A DNA stretch of 64,000 nucleotides from Mycoplana azooxidifex (GTDB lineage: Bacteria > Pseudomonadota > Alphaproteobacteria > Rhizobiales > Rhizobiaceae): assembly GCF_014196765.1 (NCBI RefSeq), contig NZ_JACIEE010000002.1, positions 556,616 through 620,615 on the forward strand, in the 5' to 3' direction. The position numbers and the translations under genes are program-made. Shown here piece after piece: positions 44,090 to 53,077 of the stretch. Positions within the stretch are counted from its first letter, which is position 1, and every line of letters starts with the position of its first letter. Below the pieces are notes generated by a model. It saw only the letters and a program-made list of their open reading frames with translations. It was not told where the DNA came from and searched no databases.

Positions 44090-44996
44090 CCGCGGCACCG
44101 GCAAGGGCCGGACCGCGGCTGCGCGCAAGCGGCAGGCGTCCGGACCGGGCTTCCTCCAGCGTTCGCTCCTTTCGCTCGGCGCCTTCGCCGCGCGCCATCC
44201 CTCGATCGTCGGCGGCGGTGCCGCCTTTGCCGTCGTCTTCTCCTTCGTCGCCGCCAATGCGCTCTGGTACCAGCCGGGCGGTCATCCCTCGCCGATCCTC
44301 AAGACGCGCTCCGGCCAGAATTCGCTGGGCTTCTCCGCGCTGCGTGAAGAACCGTCGGACGTCACCACCTTCGTGATCCGTCGCGAGGGCGAGGAACAGG
44401 CCGCGGGCAACGAACAGGACACAGTCCAGCCGAGTGAACTCGTCCTCGACATCCAGACGGAACTCGCCCGCCAGGGCTTCTATGCCGGCGACCCGGACGG
44501 CCGCCTGCAGGAGGAGACGGTCTCGGCGATCCGCAGGTTCCAGCAGGAACGCGGGCTTTCGGCCACCGGCACGCCGGATGCAGGATTGCTCGCGGCGCTG
44601 CACGCAGACGCCCCGCAGCAGGTGGCGGTGCTGCCGACCGAGCGGCCGCTCGAAACAGGCGGAGCAAGCGAGAAAGGCACGGAGATCGATCCGGTCGCAG
44701 CCGCGATCCGCGCCGCCGAGGCCGATCCGGTGGCCGCCCCGGCGTCCGCGCCCGCAGCGACAGCATCCGCAGTTCCCGCATCCACACCCGCAGGGCCTGG
44801 CCCGTCGAGCGCGCTGGTGATGAAGATCCAGAAGGGGCTGAGCAACATCGCCTATGCCGACATCACCGTCGACGGCGTCGCCGGCTCCCGGACCCGCGAG
44901 GCCATCCGCGCCTTCGAGAAGCACTACCGGCTGCCCACCACCGGCGAGCCGAACGATCTGGTGCTGAGCAAGCTCAAGGAGATCGGCGCGCTCTGA
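44061..44996 (+). CDS. Membrane-anchored peptidoglycan-binding protein
   Basis: 311 aa. A basic cytoplasmic N-terminus (Arg/Lys-rich, ~45 residues) is followed by one transmembrane helix (SIVGGGAAFAVVFSFVAANALW) and a periplasmic part. That part carries two PG_binding_1 domains, VLDIQTELARQGFYAGDPDGRLQEETVSAIRRFQQERGL and VMKIQKGLSNIAYADITVDGVAGSRTREAIRAFEKHYRL, separated by an Ala/Pro linker. It overlaps the histidine kinase gene by 29 bases, so the two are expressed together, linking a sensor kinase to a cell-wall-binding protein. Ribosome binding site GAGGGCAGGGG. Confidence 0.92.
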   Translation: MTARARKQPDRGTGKGRTAAARKRQASGPGFLQRSLLSLGAFAARHPSIVGGGAAFAVVFSFVAANALWYQPGGHPSPILKTRSGQNSLGFSALREEPSDVTTFVIRREGEEQAAGNEQDTVQPSELVLDIQTELARQGFYAGDPDGRLQEETVSAIRRFQQERGLSATGTPDAGLLAALHADAPQQVAVLPTERPLETGGASEKGTEIDPVAAAIRAAEADPVAAPASAPAATASAVPASTPAGPGPSSALVMKIQKGLSNIAYADITVDGVAGSRTREAIRAFEKHYRLPTTGEPNDLVLSKLKEIGAL

Positions 44997-45002
44997 GCGC
45001 TG

Positions 45003-45050
45003 GAGCGTACCCCTTTTTCGGGGGCATACCTCCTTTTTTCGTAAATGAAA
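45003..45050 (+). terminator. Possible terminator after the peptidoglycan-binding gene
   Basis: The short hairpin ACCCC-TTTTTC-GGGGG is followed a few bases later by TTTTTTCG. The stem is short, so support is moderate at best. Confidence 0.4.
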
Positions 45051-45222
45051 TTCGCGCGTGAAACGTTAGAGTGCGGGAAGGCCGGCATCCGCCGGTCTCG
45101 GGCGCGCGTCGCAACCGCGGCGCGTGGGATCAGTCTGCCGAGGACTGGGGTGCTGCGGGCCGCACAGCGGTAATCTCCCGCGCACGTCGCCCGGCGACAT
45201 CTGTAACACGGGGAAAATTCGC

Positions 45223-46107
45223 ATGGCCAAAGGCACCTGGTATTCGTCGCTCGGCGATTATGGGCTCTTCGAGGATAAGTGGTTCGGCGAGTTGAGGGCG
45301 CACAGCCACAGCTCCACCAAGGTGACGATGGTGGCGTCGAACGGTGTCAAGCTCAGCATCGTCGGCACCGGGTTGAAGGTGAACAGCGACGGCGAGCCGG
45401 TCTCGGGCACCATCAAGTCGATCACCTTCCTGACCCGCAGCGGCGACAAGCTGAACGAGTTCACCGGCCTGAACGTCAAGGCGTCCGAGATGCATCAGTC
45501 GACCGCCAACTTCGGCTGGGAAGGGATGCGCATCCTCGTGCTCAAGGGGGACGACACGCTCACGGGTTCCTCCAAGTCCGACACGCTCTACGGCTACGGC
45601 GGTCACGACACCCTCAAGGGCGGCAACGGTCACGACCGGGTCTACGGCTATGACGGCAACGACAAGCTCAACGGCGATGCCGGGGACGACTGGCTGATCG
45701 GCGGCAACGGCACCGACACGCTGAAGGGCGGCACCGGCAACGACATGCTGAACGGCGGCATGAGCCGCGATACCCTCACCGGCGGCTCGGGCGCCGACCT
45801 GTTCCTGTTCGTGGTGCCGGAGGAGAGCACCGTCGGAAAGGCCGGCCGCGACATCATTACCGATTTCAGCCGCTCGCAGCGCGACAAGATCCAGCTCGAC
45901 GTGATGGACGCGGACGTGAAGAAGAGCGGAGACCAGGATTTCACCTTCATCGGCACCAAGGCCTTCACCGCGGCCGGCCAGATCCGCTACGAGAAGATCG
46001 GCGGCGACACCATCGTCTACGGCAACATCGACAGCGACAAGACGGCCGAATTCGCCTTCGTCCTCGATCTCTCGATCAGCCTCAAGGCCTCCGACTTCAT
46101 CCTCTGA
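45223..46107 (+). CDS. RTX calcium-binding protein (hemolysin-type repeats)
   Basis: 294 aa, probably exported unfolded by a type I system through a C-terminal signal and folding outside on binding calcium. The N-terminal ~105 residues are unrecognised. From about residue 105 to 195 there are five or six nonapeptide repeats of the GGxGxDxLx type, such as GGNGHDRVYGYDGNDKLNG and GGTGNDMLNGG, giving two parallel beta-rolls. The C-terminal segment (DIITDFSRSQRDKIQLDVMDAD) is the usual M10/serralysin-type C-terminal domain. GGGGAA precedes the ATG. No type I secretion genes are nearby. Confidence 0.92.
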   Translation: MAKGTWYSSLGDYGLFEDKWFGELRAHSHSSTKVTMVASNGVKLSIVGTGLKVNSDGEPVSGTIKSITFLTRSGDKLNEFTGLNVKASEMHQSTANFGWEGMRILVLKGDDTLTGSSKSDTLYGYGGHDTLKGGNGHDRVYGYDGNDKLNGDAGDDWLIGGNGTDTLKGGTGNDMLNGGMSRDTLTGGSGADLFLFVVPEESTVGKAGRDIITDFSRSQRDKIQLDVMDADVKKSGDQDFTFIGTKAFTAAGQIRYEKIGGDTIVYGNIDSDKTAEFAFVLDLSISLKASDFIL

Positions 46108-46146
46108 GGCCTCGATCGCCGCCGGGGACAATCGCATGCGGCAAAT

Positions 46147-46279
46147 CCCCTCCGGCCTGCCGGCCATCTCCCCCACAAGGGGGGAGAAAACCTGGGGCGC
46201 GCCCGTCTGCCCAATTGAAGGCCTCGGCGGCGCGGCCAGGTTAAGCCCTCCCCCTCGTGGGGAGGGTTGGGGAGGGGAC
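46147..46279. repeat. Palindromic intergenic repeat, family B
   Basis: A complete copy with CCTGCCGGCCATCTCCCCCA and AAGGGGGGAG on the left and GGTTAAGCCCTCCCCCTCGT on the right. It is very similar to the copy inside mrpA. Confidence 0.85.
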
Positions 46280-46354
46280 TTCATTCTCATACGATACCCC
46301 TGCGACCCGCAGGCCCCGGTTGCCACCGCGGGCAGTGGCCGCTATTGACCGCTG

Positions 46355-46735
46355 ATGCGCCTGAAAACCGAGATCTTCGCCGCAGCCCTGGTCCGCAACG
46401 TCTTCGCCCGCGGCGACTTTGCCGCGATCGAGCGCAAGGGGGCGGCCGAAGGCGGCGCGCTGTTCATCCGCCAGTCTTACCGGGATGGCACCGAGACGCT
46501 CTATGCGCCGGCACCGCAGAGCTTCTTCGACGAGGACGACAGCGGCAGCCGCCTGTTCGAGCGCCGGCTGGACCGACAGCCGCGCGAGACCGTCGCCGAT
46601 GCCCTTGCCCGCGAGATCCGCTTCGATCCCGACCTCTGGATCGTGGCGCTTGAAACCGAGGATCTCGGCGGCCTCGTCGAAATCGGTACGGACGACCGCA
46701 AGGACGACGGCAGCGATCCCCTGTTCCGCCGGTAA
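46355..46735 (+). CDS. DUF1491 family protein
   Basis: 126 aa, small and cytoplasmic. MRLKTEIFAAALVRNVFARGDFAAIERKGAAEGGALFIRQ and the central ETLYAPAPQSFFDEDD match the DUF1491 family of alphaproteobacteria, whose function is unknown. The C-terminus is acidic. It lacks an obvious ribosome binding site, but coding quality and family match support it. It lies upstream of a 39-codon membrane peptide gene. Confidence 0.88.
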   Translation: MRLKTEIFAAALVRNVFARGDFAAIERKGAAEGGALFIRQSYRDGTETLYAPAPQSFFDEDDSGSRLFERRLDRQPRETVADALAREIRFDPDLWIVALETEDLGGLVEIGTDDRKDDGSDPLFRR

Positions 46736-46808
46736 CAGCGCCGCGGCTCGACCTGTGCGAGAAGTGGCGTGTGGGAAATTTCTCCCGGCAGCAGTTCAGG
46801 AGGTCGTG

Positions 46809-46928
46809 ATGTCTGCAGTTCTGCCAGCTTTCGTCGCCTTCGTCGCCCTGATGTACGTGGCCACCATGATTGCCGCGATCCGCGCCGAGCGGCGCGAGAG
46901 GGTACGGGCGCCGCACCGGTTCTACTGA
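46809..46928 (+). CDS. Small membrane peptide (39 aa)
   Basis: A very short gene with a strong AGGAGG five bases before its ATG. The product is one hydrophobic helix (VLPAFVAFVALMYVATMIAAI) followed by a basic tail (RAERRERVRAPHRFY), as in many regulatory or stress-related membrane micropeptides. It lies 73 bp after the DUF1491 gene on the same strand. Its stop overlaps the end of the convergent DUF2336 gene by a few bases. Confidence 0.6.
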   Translation: MSAVLPAFVAFVALMYVATMIAAIRAERRERVRAPHRFY

Positions 46929-47899
46929 TGTCCGCCCTGTCGCGCGAAGGCTCGCCCGCGCCCGGCCTGTCGCTTTCCCTGCGCAGCCCGGCGCCGGCTC
47001 TCGCCGTCCCGCCTGTCTGCGTCGGTTTGGCCCGCGTCCGAATTGGCCGGCGCCAGCGGCTGGCCGGCATAGGTATAGGCGTCGGCGCGCCGCCAGCTTT
47101 CCACCCGTTCGATGCAGGCCGCCCGCCCGAGATCGGCAACAAGCGCCGCGGCGCGACTTTCCCCCCGTGCTGCTTCCGCAGCTTCCGCAAGGTGGGGATA
47201 GAGCCGCGAAAGCATCATGGCGCTGTCTTCGGCCGGGGCGCCGAGCGCCACCAGCGTCGTTGCCAGTTGCAGCCCGGAAACGTCGAGCAGAATGCGTTCG
47301 CTGAGCCACTGGCTGCTGCCCAGCGCGTCGGCAAGCGCAACACAGAACATGCCGGTCTCGCCGGCACGGGCGAAGCGAACGATGAGGGCGAGATGCACCT
47401 CGCCGATAGCGACGAGCCCGATGGGTCCGGTCTCCGCGGGAGCCTGCGCCCGCACCAGCGCCTTGAGCTCTTCGCGCAGTTCGTCTTCGCGGGCGAGGCG
47501 CCGGGCCTCCGTCGCCGCCGGATCGACCGTCACCGGCCCGCGGCTGCGATGCTGGCGATGCAGGTCGACAAGGCGCTCGATCATCTGCGGCGACAGGTCG
47601 TCGCGGCACTCGATGGCGCGGGCATGCGCGGGCGAGGCGGTGTGCAGGATCTCCATCAGCAGGCGCGGGGACAGCGCCGCCGACCGGGTGAGGAAGATGG
47701 CGGCGATCTCGATCGGCTCGCGGGCGATGAACAGCGACGTCGCCTCCGGAACGGCGGCGCATTGCGAAAGGGCTGCGACCGCCTGGCGGCGCGCCTCGTC
47801 GCTGGAGGCGAGATAGGTGGGAACGAACAGTTCGTGGAATTGCCGGTGGTCGGATCGGGACGGATGGGCCAGGCTCTCGAAGCTGGAAACGGTCGCCAT
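46922..47899 (-). CDS. DUF2336 family protein
   Basis: 325 aa, cytoplasmic, largely helical. The HEAT-like repeats of DUF2336 are visible: EARRQAVAALSQCAAVPEATSLFIAREPIEIAAIFLTRSAALSPRLLMEIL and SPQMIERLVDLH. The C-terminal ~40 residues are basic and polar and look disordered. The function is unknown; related alphaproteobacterial proteins have been tied to regulation. ATG 47899 with AAGGA about ten bases upstream is chosen; a GTG at 47962 is possible. Confidence 0.85.
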   Translation of the reverse strand: MATVSSFESLAHPSRSDHRQFHELFVPTYLASSDEARRQAVAALSQCAAVPEATSLFIAREPIEIAAIFLTRSAALSPRLLMEILHTASPAHARAIECRDDLSPQMIERLVDLHRQHRSRGPVTVDPAATEARRLAREDELREELKALVRAQAPAETGPIGLVAIGEVHLALIVRFARAGETGMFCVALADALGSSQWLSERILLDVSGLQLATTLVALGAPAEDSAMMLSRLYPHLAEAAEAARGESRAAALVADLGRAACIERVESWRRADAYTYAGQPLAPANSDAGQTDADRRDGESRRRAAQGKRQAGRGRAFARQGGHQ

Positions 47900-48564
47900 C
47901 AGGACGATGTCCTTCTGCCGCCCCGGCTGCGGTCTTTCCAGCGCTCGAAAACTGTCCCCCACGACGCACCACTCTTACGCAAAGACAGCCATTTCCCGGT
48001 GCATTCCGCGCCGATCCCTACCGCTTTGGGATGGCGAGGCCTGCGGCGGGTCAGCGGTCCGGAGAGAACCGCAAAGCCGCGTGAAAACCTTGATCGCCAA
48101 CAATTAGACGAAAAGAATTAGCAAGATGTTAACCGTATTGGCGCAACTTCTCGCACATAGGGATGGGCAGTATCGGAGGCGTCTCCGTGCTATTCTTCCC
48201 TTTAAACGCGAACGTTGCGTCGCATCCGATGCAACGGCGCTTCGAAGGCAAGGTGCGATGCACCGGATCCCTTCGCCGCAGGCCCCTGTTCGGGGATGGT
48301 GCCGAACCGGCGCCGATGCGGCGACAAGGGAAGTGGCGACGGCGGTGCAGATGATTGCACTCCGCGCGGGACGGCAGCTGGAAGAACTTTTCCCCAATCG
48401 GGAAACCTTTGCAGCCCTGTTGCCGTTCAAGGTCCGGTTGTGGTGTTAAGGTCCAGCGTATGAAACCGCAGCCCCGGACGGATCCGGTGGCACTGGCCCG
48501 TAAAGCGGGCAGGATGAGATTAGTGCAGTACTTCATCCGTCTCGGTTCTTGTTAGGAGGCGAGA
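47900..48564. other. Intergenic region with uncertain small ORFs
   Basis: About 660 bp. A 107-codon plus-strand frame (48126-48449) lacks a ribosome binding site and reads Arg/Cys-rich, so I do not call it. A 31-codon ORF near the right end is listed separately. The rest shows nothing recognisable. Confidence 0.45.
48460..48555 (+). CDS. Possible leader peptide (31 aa)
   Basis: A 31-codon ORF with AAGG eight bases before its ATG. The product is basic with a hydrophobic end (RMRLVQYFIRLGSC). Its TAG stop overlaps the AGGAGG ribosome binding site of the next small gene, an arrangement that can couple the two. It is short, so it could be chance. Confidence 0.35.
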   Translation: MKPQPRTDPVALARKAGRMRLVQYFIRLGSC

Positions 48565-48762
48565 ATGGCAGACGTGGTACGAATTCAGGAACGACTGTCG
48601 CGCAAGCCGCAGCGCGCGAAGGTGTGGCACGAGGCCCCGGCCGCCGTGCTCTTCTTCACCGGCGTCCGCTACGAACGGCTGACCCCGGCGCTCGTCGCCG
48701 CCGAAGCGCGCGCAAGCCGGCGGCGACCGAACCCGAAGCCGGGCAAGGACGCCTGCCGCTAG
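48565..48762 (+). CDS. Small protein of unknown function (65 aa)
   Basis: 65 aa, very basic (several RKPQRAK and SRRRPNPKPGK stretches) with a short central hydrophobic segment (APAAVLFFTGVRYERL). It has an ideal AGGAGG ribosome binding site five bases before the ATG and starts nine bases after the 31-codon ORF. No signal peptide is seen. The family is not recognised, and the strong translation signal is the main support. Confidence 0.6.
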   Translation: MADVVRIQERLSRKPQRAKVWHEAPAAVLFFTGVRYERLTPALVAAEARASRRRPNPKPGKDACR

Positions 48763-48932
48763 GCAAGGCCGCGGCGGCCACGGCCCCCGTGCCGTGGTGG
48801 TCGATGGCCGTCTTGCAGGCACGGCGCAGGCCCACGCGGGCGGACGATGTACGCTCGGCGATATCCTTCGCCGTCGTGCGTGCCGGATACTGAAATTCCA
48901 CAATATTCCAGAGATTGGCCGAAGGCTGCGAT

Positions 48933-49493
48933 CTATTCGATCGTACTCTCGTCGATCGCCTCGCAGCCGGCATTGCCGAGGAAGGCGCGGGCCGCCTCGT
49001 CCATCGTCGCGGTCGGCACGAAGGTGCGTAGCACTGCATAGCCGTCGTCGACCGGCATCTCCACCAGGATCGACTGGGCAAGGGCTGCCGGCAGCGCCTT
49101 GCGGATGGCGTTGAGCTGGATCGGCGTGGCGACGACGACGTCGAGCGCGCCGGCCACCGCCGTCCGGTCGTTCATGCTGAACACCTCGTTGGCCGAGCTG
49201 TCGAACACCCCGACCGACCAGAACGGCACGCCGGCCGGCGCATAGAGCCGCACCGGGGCCTCGCCGACCGAAAACGCGCAAGCCCCGACCCGCATGCCCG
49301 GATCGTCGTTGATCAGTCCGCCGCGGCTCGCAGCCGTGTTCGGCAGCGGATAAAAGCGCAGCGGTTCGCCGAGGTCGGCGATCCGGGTGTAGGCGTCGTT
49401 GCCGGTGAAGTAGGGCACGGCGAGGATGATCAGGATGTGGAGGGCGGCAGCCCCCACCAGCCCGACGAGGATCGTAAAGAGGATGCTACGCAT
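48933..49493 (-). CDS. DUF1254 family membrane-anchored protein
   Basis: 186 aa. One N-terminal helix (ILFTILVGLVGAAALHILIILAV) anchors a periplasmic domain with GGLINDDPGMRVGACAFSVGEAPVRLYAPAGVPFWSVGVFDSSANEVFSMND, as in DUF1254 proteins. The family is of unknown function and commonly sits beside DUF1214, as here: its start overlaps the DUF1214 gene by eight bases. They are probably made together as a membrane pair. Confidence 0.86.
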   Translation of the reverse strand: MRSILFTILVGLVGAAALHILIILAVPYFTGNDAYTRIADLGEPLRFYPLPNTAASRGGLINDDPGMRVGACAFSVGEAPVRLYAPAGVPFWSVGVFDSSANEVFSMNDRTAVAGALDVVVATPIQLNAIRKALPAALAQSILVEMPVDDGYAVLRTFVPTATMDEAARAFLGNAGCEAIDESTIE

Positions 49494-50073
49494 CGGCGCA
49501 TCCCGTCCGCTTGATCGACGGCATCGAAAGGTCGATGACGCCGGAACTGCCGGCGGTCGGCGTGTCGAGCAGCGTCATCACCAGGCGGAACGGCTGGCCC
49601 GGTGCGATCGAAAGCCAGTTTCCGGGCTGCGCGGTTGGGGCGACGTGGACGACGATCCTGCCGTCCGCCTCGCGCAGCGTCGTCCAGGAATTCAGCCCGG
49701 CCGGCATGCCGGGTGCCAGCGCCACCGGCCGGCCGTCTGGCGTGCTCGCGTGCAGCGTCCACAGCCGGGCAGGGGGCGTCAGCCCGACAATGTCGTAGGC
49801 GCAGCGGCCGGAAAGCGCGTTGCCGCCGCTGTCCTGGGCGGCGCGGAAGATCAGGCCCTCGGCGCTGCCGAACAAGAGCGCGCCGTCGCGGGCGCGGTGG
49901 GCCTTGGCATAGGGGTCCGCGCCGGCCGTCTGGGCGTCGGGAAAGGCGTGCCAGGGACCGAGCGCGATCGACCCGAACCCGATCGTCGCCTTCAGCGCCC
50001 AGACGGCCGATGCCGTGCCGAGGCCGAAGGTGATGGCGAGAGCAAGGGCGACGAGAAGCGGAATACGGAACAA
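49486..50073 (-). CDS. DUF1214 family membrane-anchored protein
   Basis: 195 aa. An N-terminal helix (FRIPLLVALALAITFGLGTAS) precedes a DUF1214 beta-rich domain ending WLSIAPGQPFRLVMTLLDTP, with the typical proline-rich LLDTPTAG close. It appears to start with TTG at 50073, with TAGG five bases upstream. It is first in a two-gene operon with the DUF1254 gene. The function is unknown; the position after the penicillin-binding protein gene is suggestive but not proof of an envelope role. Confidence 0.84.
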   Translation of the reverse strand: MFRIPLLVALALAITFGLGTASAVWALKATIGFGSIALGPWHAFPDAQTAGADPYAKAHRARDGALLFGSAEGLIFRAAQDSGGNALSGRCAYDIVGLTPPARLWTLHASTPDGRPVALAPGMPAGLNSWTTLREADGRIVVHVAPTAQPGNWLSIAPGQPFRLVMTLLDTPTAGSSGVIDLSMPSIKRTGCADA

Positions 50074-50254
50074 ATCGGCCTACCGGTTGGATACGCGAGC
50101 GGATCGCCACGAATGTGAGGTCGCGGCGAGGGCTTCGGCACGGAGCATTGCATGATTCCGCTGCGAAAATCGATGCCAAACGCAACGTGAGGCGGGACAA
50201 TCGCAGGCGTGGGTGGGTGTATCGAATATGCCCATCCTCGTCCTGCCGCGCTCC

Positions 50255-50385
50255 ACCCCCTCTGCCCTGCCGGGCATCTCCCCCTCAAGGGGGAGATCGG
50301 CTGGAAGCGAGAGCCTGCCGCCTTAGCGGAGGGAGGCATTGCCGCACGTAGCCCTCCCCCTTGTGGGGAGGGGTTGGGGAGGGGA
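50255..50385. repeat. Palindromic intergenic repeat, family B
   Basis: A full copy with CCCTCTGCCCTGCCGGGCAT and CTCCCCCTCAAGGGGGAG on the left and CCCTCCCCCTTGTGGGGAGG on the right. The GGTTAA part is missing. Confidence 0.8.
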
Positions 50386-50548
50386 CTTTCATATGAGGGA
50401 GGTGTCCGCACGGCTCCCGCACCAAGCGTTTCTGAGGCTGAGGTCACTCAGGCGGAGATCACTGGGGCGGAGATCGCAGAGGCGGGGAGGCAGAGATGCG
50501 GAGGTCCAGATCGCCGGCGCCTGCTTGAGCCGGGGCCGTGCCACACCC

Positions 50549-50593
50549 GATCTCCCCCCTTGAGGGGGAGATGCCCGGCAGGGCAGAGGGGGG
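50549..50593. repeat. Partial family B repeat, inverted
   Basis: Only the left module is present, in reverse orientation: TCTCCCCCCTTGAGGGGGAG then ATGCCCGGCAGGGCAGAGGG. It lies ~160 bp from the full copy. Confidence 0.75.
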
Positions 50594-50677
50594 TGGCAGA
50601 CGGTTTCTCTGCCCCGGATCCACATGCAGATCGCCGACGGAGTGCTACCTTGCCCCTTACGGAAAGCGTGGCGTCCC

Positions 50678-52840
50678 CTACAACGCCGCCACGCGCCCGT
50701 CGGCCTTGAGCGGCTTGGCCTCGTTCAGGTCCTTCGCAATGGTGCGCAGCAGCCTCGTCACGCCCACCGAGAGCGAGCGCGGCCGGACCAGTGCCGGCAG
50801 GGCGTTTTCGGGCTGCTGTTCGGCGGCAGCGGTGGCTTCGGCGAGTGCCTGCGGGCCGGGCAGCGGGTTCTCGATGCCGGGGATCGCCCGCAGCTCGATG
50901 CCCTGGTGGGCGTAGTCCATCAGCCGCTTGAAGGTCATCGCCGGCAGCGAGCCGCCGGTCATGTTGTTGGTCGAGGTGTAGTCGTCGTTGCCGAACCAGA
51001 CGGCGGTCGTGTAGTTGCCGGTGAAGCCGGCGAACCAGGCGTCGCGGTAGGCCTGGGTCGTCCCCGTCTTGCCGCCCGTGACGATGCCTGCGTTGAGCGC
51101 CGCCTTGCGGGCGGTGCCGTTGACCGGGATGTTGACGAGCATGCGGTTCATGTCGGCATTGGCCCGCTCCGAAAGCACGCGTTCGGCCGGCGGCGCGTCG
51201 CGGGAGAAGTCGTAGAGGATGTCGCCGTCATAGTTCAGGATCTGGGTGATGCCGTGCCGGCGCGACTGCACCCCGCCCGCCGGAAAGACGGCATAGGCGG
51301 TCGCCTGGTCGAGCACGGTGACCTCCGAGGTGCCGAGCGGCATCGTCTTGTCGGTGCGGATCGGCGTTTCCACCCCCATGGCCTTCGCCATATGGGCGAT
51401 CGCCTCGGTGCCGAGATAATCCTTGGCGAGGCGGACCGGGACGGTGTTGATCGACCGGGCGATCGCCGACATCAGCGTCACCCGGCCGGCATAGCTGCGA
51501 CCGTAGTTCTGCGGCGACCAGCCGCGCCAGGTGATCGGCGCATCGACGATGGTGTCCTCCGGCGTCTTGCCCTTCTCCATCGCCGCCGCATAGGTATAGA
51601 CCTTGAACGAGGAGCCCGGCTGGCGCAGTGCCTTGGTGGCGCGGTTGAACTGGCTTTCACCGTAGTCGCGCCCGCCGACCATGGCGCGCACCGGTCCGCC
51701 GTTCTCGATCATCACCAGCGCGCCCTGCTTGACGTGGAAGCTCTCGCCATATTGCCGCAAGCCGGTCTCGACCGCCTCTTCGGCGGCCGCCTGCAGGCCG
51801 GGGTCGATCGTGGTGCGCACGATCAGCGAATGCTGGGCAAAGGGACGGGCGATGCGCTGGACCTCGTCGAAGGCCCAGTCGAGGAAGAAGTCTGGCGCGG
51901 TCCGCTCCTGCCGGTCGATGACGCTCGCAGGATTCCGCCGCGCGGCGATCACCTGGCCCTCCGACATCAGCCCACCCTGCACGAGGTTGGTCAGCACCTC
52001 GTTGGCGCGGGCGCGCGCGGCCGGCAGGTTGACGTGCGGCGCGTAGCGGGCAGGGGCCTTGAACAGGCCGGCCAGCATGGCGGATTCGGCGAGATCGACA
52101 TCGGTGACGCCCTTGCCGAAGTAGAACTGCGAGGCCGCAGCCACGCCGAACGTGCCGCCGCCCATGTAGGCGCGGTCGAGATAGAGCCGCAGGATCTCCT
52201 TTTTCGAAAGGTTCGCCTCCAGCCACACCGCCAGGAAAGCCTCCTTGATCTTGCGCTCGATCGTGCGCTCGTTGTTGAGGAACAGGTTCTTGGCGAGCTG
52301 CTGCGTCAGCGTCGAGCCGCCCTGCACGACGCCGCCGGCACGCGCATTCTCCGTCATGGCGCGGGCAAGGCCGAGGAAATCGATGCCGAAATGGTCGAAG
52401 AAGCGCCGGTCCTCGGTCGCCAGCACCGCCTTGATCAGGTGGTCCGGCAGCTCGTCGATCGGTACGGAATCCTCGTGGATGATGCCGCGATGGCCGATCT
52501 CGTTGCCGTAGCGGTCGAGGAAGGTGACGGCGAAGTCGCTCTGGTTGCGCCAGTTGCCCTTCGTCTCCTCGAAGGCCGGCAAGGCGAGCGCCAGAAGCAG
52601 CACGAAGCCGGCCGCGCCCAGGTTCATGCCTTCGCCGGCGATCTCGAACACCGCCCGCTTCCAGCCCTTCATCTGGAAGCGGCGGAAGAAGATGGTGATC
52701 TCCTCCCAGATCTCCGCCAGCCGGAAGCCGGCGTTCCAGATGGTGCTGTCGATCCAGCTGTCGATCCGCAAAAGGATGTGGCGCTTGCGGCGGCGCGGCT
52801 TCTGCTCAGGCTCCGGGGCGTCCAGACGGTTGTCCTGCAC
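50678..52840 (-). CDS. Class A penicillin-binding protein (PBP1a family)
   Basis: Bifunctional peptidoglycan glycosyltransferase/transpeptidase in the inner membrane. 720 aa. A basic cytoplasmic N-terminus and one transmembrane helix (~75-92) precede the GT51 domain with catalytic E143 in [15 protein letters not shown] and [15 protein letters not shown]. The transpeptidase domain has S410 in [12 protein letters not shown] (SxxK), SIN in [10 protein letters not shown], and GGKTGTT. It begins with GTG. All catalytic motifs are intact. It appears monocistronic. Confidence 0.94.
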   Translation of the reverse strand: MQDNRLDAPEPEQKPRRRKRHILLRIDSWIDSTIWNAGFRLAEIWEEITIFFRRFQMKGWKRAVFEIAGEGMNLGAAGFVLLLALALPAFEETKGNWRNQSDFAVTFLDRYGNEIGHRGIIHEDSVPIDELPDHLIKAVLATEDRRFFDHFGIDFLGLARAMTENARAGGVVQGGSTLTQQLAKNLFLNNERTIERKIKEAFLAVWLEANLSKKEILRLYLDRAYMGGGTFGVAAASQFYFGKGVTDVDLAESAMLAGLFKAPARYAPHVNLPAARARANEVLTNLVQGGLMSEGQVIAARRNPASVIDRQERTAPDFFLDWAFDEVQRIARPFAQHSLIVRTTIDPGLQAAAEEAVETGLRQYGESFHVKQGALVMIENGGPVRAMVGGRDYGESQFNRATKALRQPGSSFKVYTYAAAMEKGKTPEDTIVDAPITWRGWSPQNYGRSYAGRVTLMSAIARSINTVPVRLAKDYLGTEAIAHMAKAMGVETPIRTDKTMPLGTSEVTVLDQATAYAVFPAGGVQSRRHGITQILNYDGDILYDFSRDAPPAERVLSERANADMNRMLVNIPVNGTARKAALNAGIVTGGKTGTTQAYRDAWFAGFTGNYTTAVWFGNDDYTSTNNMTGGSLPAMTFKRLMDYAHQGIELRAIPGIENPLPGPQALAEATAAAEQQPENALPALVRPRSLSVGVTRLLRTIAKDLNEAKPLKADGRVAAL

Positions 52841-53077
52841 GGCGGTTCATCCTCATGCGCGCAAGCCCGGGGCGCGCGATCTCTAAAAGACGATATCAGG
52901 CTATCGCCATGGATAAAACAACAGGGTTTCCGTTCCGTTGCGGCCGCGTTCACGTTGTCGCGAAGGCTTGCGCGCAGGACACAGTGGCGGCCGGGACATC
53001 TCCCGGAAATCCAGCTTTGCATGTCTGTGAGCGCGCTTTTGCTTGACCTTTTGGCCCGTGAGGTCCAGTGGACGGGC

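Larger units (their letters stand above)
50074..50677. other. Repeat-rich intergenic region
   Basis: About 600 bp containing one full family B repeat, a partial inverted copy at 50549-50593, and between them imperfect tandem ~15 bp units (GGCGGAGATCACTGG-like) at about 50434-50495. Long frames across it are repeat-derived. No gene is called. Confidence 0.6.

Noticed and set aside
48126-48449. A 107-codon plus-strand frame after the DUF2336 gene
   Set aside because: No ribosome binding site, unusual Arg/Cys content and no similarity I recognise. Kept as intergenic.
50209-50709. A 166-codon frame through the repeat-rich region
   Set aside because: Its sequence is the translation of family B repeats and tandem 15 bp units (GLSPPPCGEG-type peptides), with no ribosome binding site.
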